This document shows, piece by piece, positions 13,832-16,370 of a stretch of 16,370 bases of DNA. A model generated the notes under the pieces. The model saw only the letters and a program-made list of their open reading frames with translations. It was not told the origin of the DNA and made no database searches. The stretch is from the NCBI GenBank assembly GCA_002372275.1, contig DFFP01000029.1, positions 1 through 16,370 of the forward strand. The letters are read 5' to 3'. Both the position numbers and the translations under genes were made by a program. Every line of letters begins with the position of its first letter. Positions within the stretch are counted from its first letter, which is position 1. The DNA is from Alphaproteobacteria bacterium UBA3773. GTDB lineage: Bacteria; Pseudomonadota; Alphaproteobacteria; RF32; CAG-239.

Positions 13832-13939
13832 CGTTTTAATCCTTTAAGACACGTGTTTTTTAAAAATATTTAATTGCAATTATACAACTTTACGTGTAGA
13901 GTATACCTCAAATCGTAAAATTGAGGTTAAAATTCTTTC
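13832..13939. promoter_or_regulatory. Divergent promoter region between the lipoprotein and VirB8-like genes
   Basis: A perfect TATAAT (minus strand, 13884-13879) lies upstream of the lipoprotein gene, though its -35 is poor. The hexamer ACGTGT occurs twice, near 13850 and near 13892. A perfect inverted repeat ACCTCAA (13905-13911)/TTGAGGT (13921-13927) lies just before the VirB8-like gene. Its second arm supplies the only Shine-Dalgarno-like GAGG, 13 bases from the ATG, so pairing would hide it. Shared regulation of both genes is plausible. Confidence 0.45.
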
Positions 13940-14704
13940 ATGTTTGATATTTTAAATACACTTTTCAGATATAAAGACAAAAAAAGCCCGGATGAACTGG
14001 GCGAATATCCGATTAAAGTTCATATTGAGGCCTTTCCCGAGCGCCGATATTTGTGGACTTCAAGGCTTTTGGTTATTTTATCCGGTTTAAGTATCTGCTT
14101 CAATATGATTTTAGTTTTGACCATTTATCTGATGGTTCCTTCAATCAAAGTTCAGCCTCAATTTTTCAACATCAATAAATATTTCAGCCAAATTGAGCGT
14201 GTTCAACCGCGTGTTTTAAGGTATCCTGTTCCTGATTTAATTACCGAGCAATACATTCGTCAATATCTATATATACGCTACACCATCGGCAACGACGCCT
14301 CTACTTTGGTTGAACAGTGGCGCATCGGTTCACCGCTTTTTTGGTACTCAGCGCCAAATGTATACAGCGATTTTCAGTCGGGCGAACTGCAATCCAATAT
14401 CGCAAGTTTTAAAAAAGGGATGCGACGTGCCGTCATCATCCAGTGGATCAAACCTTTGGCAAGCGGTTTGTGGCAAACGCAATTTGCGACCTATGAAGTC
14501 ACAAACGGTTCCGAACCTTCCGTTGTTTATTGGCGTGCCACGATTCGCGTTGCCTACACGGCGCTTCAATTTCCGAATAAAGAAGATAAAATCTTAAATC
14601 CCTACGGCTTTATTGTTGTCAGCTACTCTTTGGCCTACCATGGCGCCGAAGGCGATAAAGAATCATATATTGATGCAGCCAGACGCAAAGCATCCGGAAA
14701 ATAA
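13940..14704 (+). CDS. VirB8-like type IV secretion inner-membrane protein
   Basis: 254 residues. A short cytoplasmic N-terminus, one membrane helix (residues about 43-66) and a periplasmic domain (about 75-235) match VirB8/TrbF topology. The periplasmic part carries family-like features: an I-R-Q-Y-L-Y-I-R segment, W-R-I-G-S-P-L-F-W-Y, a YWRATIRVAYT strand and the late N-P-Y-G-F-x-V-x-S-Y (220-229), equivalent to the VirB8 NPLGF motif. VirB8 has an NTF2-like fold and bridges inner- and outer-membrane parts of type IV secretion machines. No other vir or tra gene is in the window, so it may be a dispersed component or a repurposed relative. Divergent from the TolC-like lipoprotein gene. The Shine-Dalgarno is weak. 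The gene ends 11 bases before the convergent cysteine-rich gene. Confidence 0.75.
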   Translation: MFDILNTLFRYKDKKSPDELGEYPIKVHIEAFPERRYLWTSRLLVILSGLSICFNMILVLTIYLMVPSIKVQPQFFNINKYFSQIERVQPRVLRYPVPDLITEQYIRQYLYIRYTIGNDASTLVEQWRIGSPLFWYSAPNVYSDFQSGELQSNIASFKKGMRRAVIIQWIKPLASGLWQTQFATYEVTNGSEPSVVYWRATIRVAYTALQFPNKEDKILNPYGFIVVSYSLAYHGAEGDKESYIDAARRKASGK

Positions 14705-14715
14705 GTTATTCGGCG

Positions 14716-15009
14716 CTATACTTGGCACGCGCCGCCGCCTGTATGCGTACAATATGTGCAATTTTCCAAGCCGTATTGCTTAAAATTTTGACAGCTTCTG
14801 CAAAGACAGCCTTTGTTGGCGTGAATGCAGTTACTTTTTTCAAAAGCGCAAAACATTTTTTCATAATGCGTATGTGATTGAAGTGCTTCATCTGTCCTAT
14901 TTTTATTTTTTTCAAAATTTTTAAGCCGGCACAACATTGAATAAGAGGGACATTCAAGACAAAGACAACGTTTTATATTTTGCTGGGTTCTTTCAACTTT
15001 TTTCATCAT
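14716..15009 (-). CDS. Small cysteine-rich protein, resembles DUF2769
   Basis: 97 residues if it starts at the ATG at 15009 (an ATG at 15006 is equally possible). A strong AAAGGAG lies just before these codons, so I prefer them to an upstream ATG at 15051. The protein has about 14 cysteines: a CLCLECPSYS cluster, then MFCAFEKSNCI, NKGCLCRSCQNF, and a final CTYCTHTGGGAC. The CxCxxCP...CF...CI...GCxCxxC pattern is what I recall of the DUF2769 family, whose function is unknown; metal (zinc or Fe-S) binding is an inference from the cysteine spacing. No signal peptide, so probably cytoplasmic. Candidate promoter TTGTTG-N18-TTATAT (minus strand, 15059-15030). It converges on the VirB8-like gene. 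Confidence 0.78.
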   Translation of the reverse strand: MMKKVERTQQNIKRCLCLECPSYSMLCRLKNFEKNKNRTDEALQSHTHYEKMFCAFEKSNCIHANKGCLCRSCQNFKQYGLENCTYCTHTGGGACQV

Positions 15010-15029
15010 TTTTTCTCCTTTGAGAGGAG

Positions 15030-15059
15030 ATATAAAACTTTTTTTAAACATAACAACAA
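15030..15059 (-). promoter_or_regulatory. Candidate promoter of the cysteine-rich gene
   Basis: On the minus strand, TTGTTG (15059-15054) and TTATAT (15035-15030) are 18 bases apart. This would give a 5' leader of only about 15 bases carrying the AAAGGAG ribosome-binding site. Confidence 0.4.
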
Positions 15060-15129
15060 GAACTTTAGAATATAAATTTTCTCGCCTCTCTCGCCACCCC
15101 TAAAGTTTATCCCGAAGGTCCACATTTTA

Positions 15130-15345
15130 AACCGTCATTGCGAGCACGAAGTGCAAGAAAGGTCAGCAGAGGGTGATAAAAATATTATCCTTTTTCTGTC
15201 ATCCCTTGCTCGGCGCGCAAGCGTCCGTGCATCAAGGGATCTAAACCTTAATCGCCTGCGCTTTGCGCTTGAAGGCGATTCTTCCTTATTTTCTTTTCCA
15301 CCTCCGTCACCTTTGGGCTCGTCCCGAGAGTCCATAAAAACCGTC
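15130..15345. repeat. Cluster of GTCAT-type palindromic repeats, including copy 2 of the double-hairpin element
   Basis: The 330-base gap between the cysteine-rich and LRR genes holds no gene but at least four repeat modules, each starting GTCA: CCGTCATTGCGAGCACGAAG (15132 on), TGTCATCCCTTG (15197-15290), CCGTCACCTTTGGG (near 15305) and CCGTCATTTTGAGGCC (near 15340), the last ending GAAGAATCCA. The 15197-15290 module matches 2079-2170. Its stems are ATCCCTTG (15201-15208)/CAAGGGAT (15233-15240) and AATCGCC (15250-15256)/GGCGATT (15274-15280). The interior differs from copy 1 but remains self-complementary. Frames open across this stretch follow the repeats and are not credible genes. Confidence 0.7.
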
Positions 15346-15384
15346 ATTTTGAGGCCTTTAGACCGAAGAATCCATGCAATATTA

Positions 15385-16370
15385 TTACTGATACTTTATC
15401 GAAAACGTATTTTTATTTTTTGTTCCCAGCGCCTCTATTGCTTCTTCGACCGTATAAATTCGTTTTGGTTCATAAACTTTTTGAGCCATCATATCGGCAA
15501 GGGTTTTATATTTTTGACCACCATAGATATATTTTCCATTTTTTACCTGATATGTTTTGACCTGGTTTGCCAAAGCATTTTCTATATTTCCGGCATAAAA
15601 AGCATTAGCCATTTTAGAAACACACGACGACCCTTCTAAACAATAAACTGTTCCCAAAAAATCCCGCATATCAAATAAACGTCCGGATAAACTTATATTC
15701 TCGAGCATTTCATCTGAAAAGACGACCGTTGCCTTTGAATTATTGAAAACATTTTCTCCGATAGATGTCACAGAAGCAGGAATTATAATTGTTCCCGGAC
15801 AAGCTTCAAAAGCATAATTTCCTATCGTTTTGAGTTGACTGTTTTCTCCAAAATTAACTGTTTGCAAAGCTGACATTGTTCCCGAAAATAATGAAGAATC
15901 CCCCTGACCTGTATTATCTACAGCAAAAGCACTCGCTCCTATTGTCTGAAGTTGGCTGTTATCCCCAAAATCCACACTTATCAAAGCGTTGTTATTATAA
16001 AAAGCATAATCTCCAATAGATTGAAGTTGACTATTATCCACGAACTCAACACTTGTTAAACCATTACCTCTAAAGGCATAATTTCCGATTGCTGTAACAG
16101 TTTCAGGTATTTCGATACTGGTCAAATTATTTCTATTTTCATTACCACACCCAAAAGCCCAATCTCCTATGGTTTCAAGTTGACTGTTTCCACCGAAATT
16201 AACACTTGAAAGTGATGTAGTATCATAAAAAGAAGCATATCCAATAGATTGAAGTTGACTGTTATCACCAAAATCAATACTTTGCAAAGAGGTGTTATTA
16301 TAAAAGGCATAATCACCAATAGATTGAAGTTGACTACTATCACCAAAATCAACACTTTGAAGTGACGAGT
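15385..16370 (-). CDS. BspA-like leucine-rich-repeat surface protein, 5' end missing
   Basis: The last 328 or so residues of a larger protein; the frame stays open to the right edge, so the true start and any signal peptide lie outside. About eight LRR_5 (BspA/TpLRR) repeats of 22-25 or more residues are visible, of the form SLQSIDFGDNSQLQSIGDYAF, with two idealised units IEIPETVTAIGNYAF and IIIPASVTSIGENVF. After the solenoid come VYCLEGSSC, a less repetitive linker, and a C-terminal RIYTVEEA...NTFSIKYQ that matches the tail of the exported protein at 8887-9771. BspA-type proteins are exported adhesins or surface proteins in gut and oral bacteria. Adjacent units are nearly identical at the DNA level, so copy number may vary. 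A repeat cluster lies downstream instead of a clear terminator. Confidence 0.88.
   Translation of the reverse strand, partial: SSLQSVDFGDSSQLQSIGDYAFYNNTSLQSIDFGDNSQLQSIGYASFYDTTSLSSVNFGGNSQLETIGDWAFGCGNENRNNLTSIEIPETVTAIGNYAFRGNGLTSVEFVDNSQLQSIGDYAFYNNNALISVDFGDNSQLQTIGASAFAVDNTGQGDSSLFSGTMSALQTVNFGENSQLKTIGNYAFEACPGTIIIPASVTSIGENVFNNSKATVVFSDEMLENISLSGRLFDMRDFLGTVYCLEGSSCVSKMANAFYAGNIENALANQVKTYQVKNGKYIYGGQKYKTLADMMAQKVYEPKRIYTVEEAIEALGTKNKNTFSIKYQ
16241..16370. repeat. Near-identical 75-bp tandem units inside the LRR gene
   Basis: The segments starting CCAATAGATTGAAGTTGACT at 16241 and 16316 are 75 bases (25 codons) apart and nearly identical. A further related copy begins near 16014. They encode consecutive LRR units and continue off the right edge. 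Such DNA-level identity favours slippage or recombination. Confidence 0.7.

Noticed and set aside
15014..15030. Hairpin TCTCC/GGAGA hiding the ribosome-binding site of the cysteine-rich gene
   Set aside because: If the promoter at 15030-15059 is right, transcription begins inside the loop and the first arm is not in the RNA.
15010..15051. Upstream ATG at 15051 for the cysteine-rich protein
   Set aside because: The strong AAAGGAG lies downstream of it and immediately before the ATGATG at 15009-15004.
15135..15639. Open frames on both strands across the repeat cluster
   Set aside because: Their translations follow the palindromic repeats (Arg/Ser-rich) or run antisense to the LRR gene.
16287..16287. 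Start of the LRR gene at position 16287
   Set aside because: This codon is an internal TTG (Leu of the SLQSIDF unit); the frame and repeat pattern continue unbroken to the window edge.
15950..16370. Regular short repeats as a possible CRISPR array
   Set aside because: The units are in one open frame, encode leucine-rich repeats and have no spacer-repeat alternation.

Overview
The window looks like an AT-rich alphaproteobacterial chromosome segment, probably from an uncultured host- or gut-associated lineage. The evidence is an RNase E with a large insertion inside its S1 domain, an efp-suhB-like gene pair, a zinc-free alphaproteobacterial-type bL31, a VirB8-like protein, and secreted BspA-type leucine-rich-repeat proteins. 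Promoters fit a sigma70 pattern close to TTGNNN-N17-TATNNN. The lineage is inferred from protein features; no 16S or complete marker set is present.

Layout. Left edge: the 5' end of a tRNA (probably Trp) leaving the window leftwards, then typA/bipA on the minus strand with its own promoter. 2.07-2.86 kb: a dispersed palindromic repeat, a small HTH gene and a gene-free stretch of strong hairpins. 2.78-4.56 kb (plus): efp overlapping an inositol-monophosphatase homologue that has lost its metal-binding residues, then rpmE and a bidirectional terminator. 4.56-8.24 kb (minus): rne followed by a BepA-like M48 metalloprotease gene, overlapping by 25 bases. 8.24-8.88 kb: no conventional gene, but a well-formed promoter, a small-RNA candidate and an attenuator-like leader. 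8.89-9.77 kb: a secreted protein with an RHS-like tail. 10.0-11.25 kb: an AmiC-type cell-wall amidase. 11.3-13.83 kb (minus): a TolC-like lipoprotein with an Ig/cadherin-like tail, followed by a DEDDh exonuclease. 13.94-14.70 kb: a VirB8-like membrane protein, divergent from the lipoprotein. 14.7-15.0 kb: a small cysteine-rich protein. 15.05-15.38 kb: a cluster of palindromic repeats. Right edge: a BspA-like LRR protein whose 5' end lies outside the window.

The housekeeping half covers translation (TypA, EF-P, bL31), RNA turnover (RNase E) and envelope quality control (M48 protease). The right half is envelope and secretion: amidase, outer-membrane lipoprotein, VirB8-like protein and two exported repeat proteins. 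The most interesting points are the degenerate SuhB-like pseudoenzyme, a C-terminal signature shared by the two exported proteins (RIY[ST]V[DE]EA ... NTFSI[RK]Y at the extreme C-terminus), the promoter-hairpins-terminator unit at 8552-8693 with a second foldable leader behind it, and the divergent TolC-like lipoprotein/VirB8-like pair without other secretion genes nearby.
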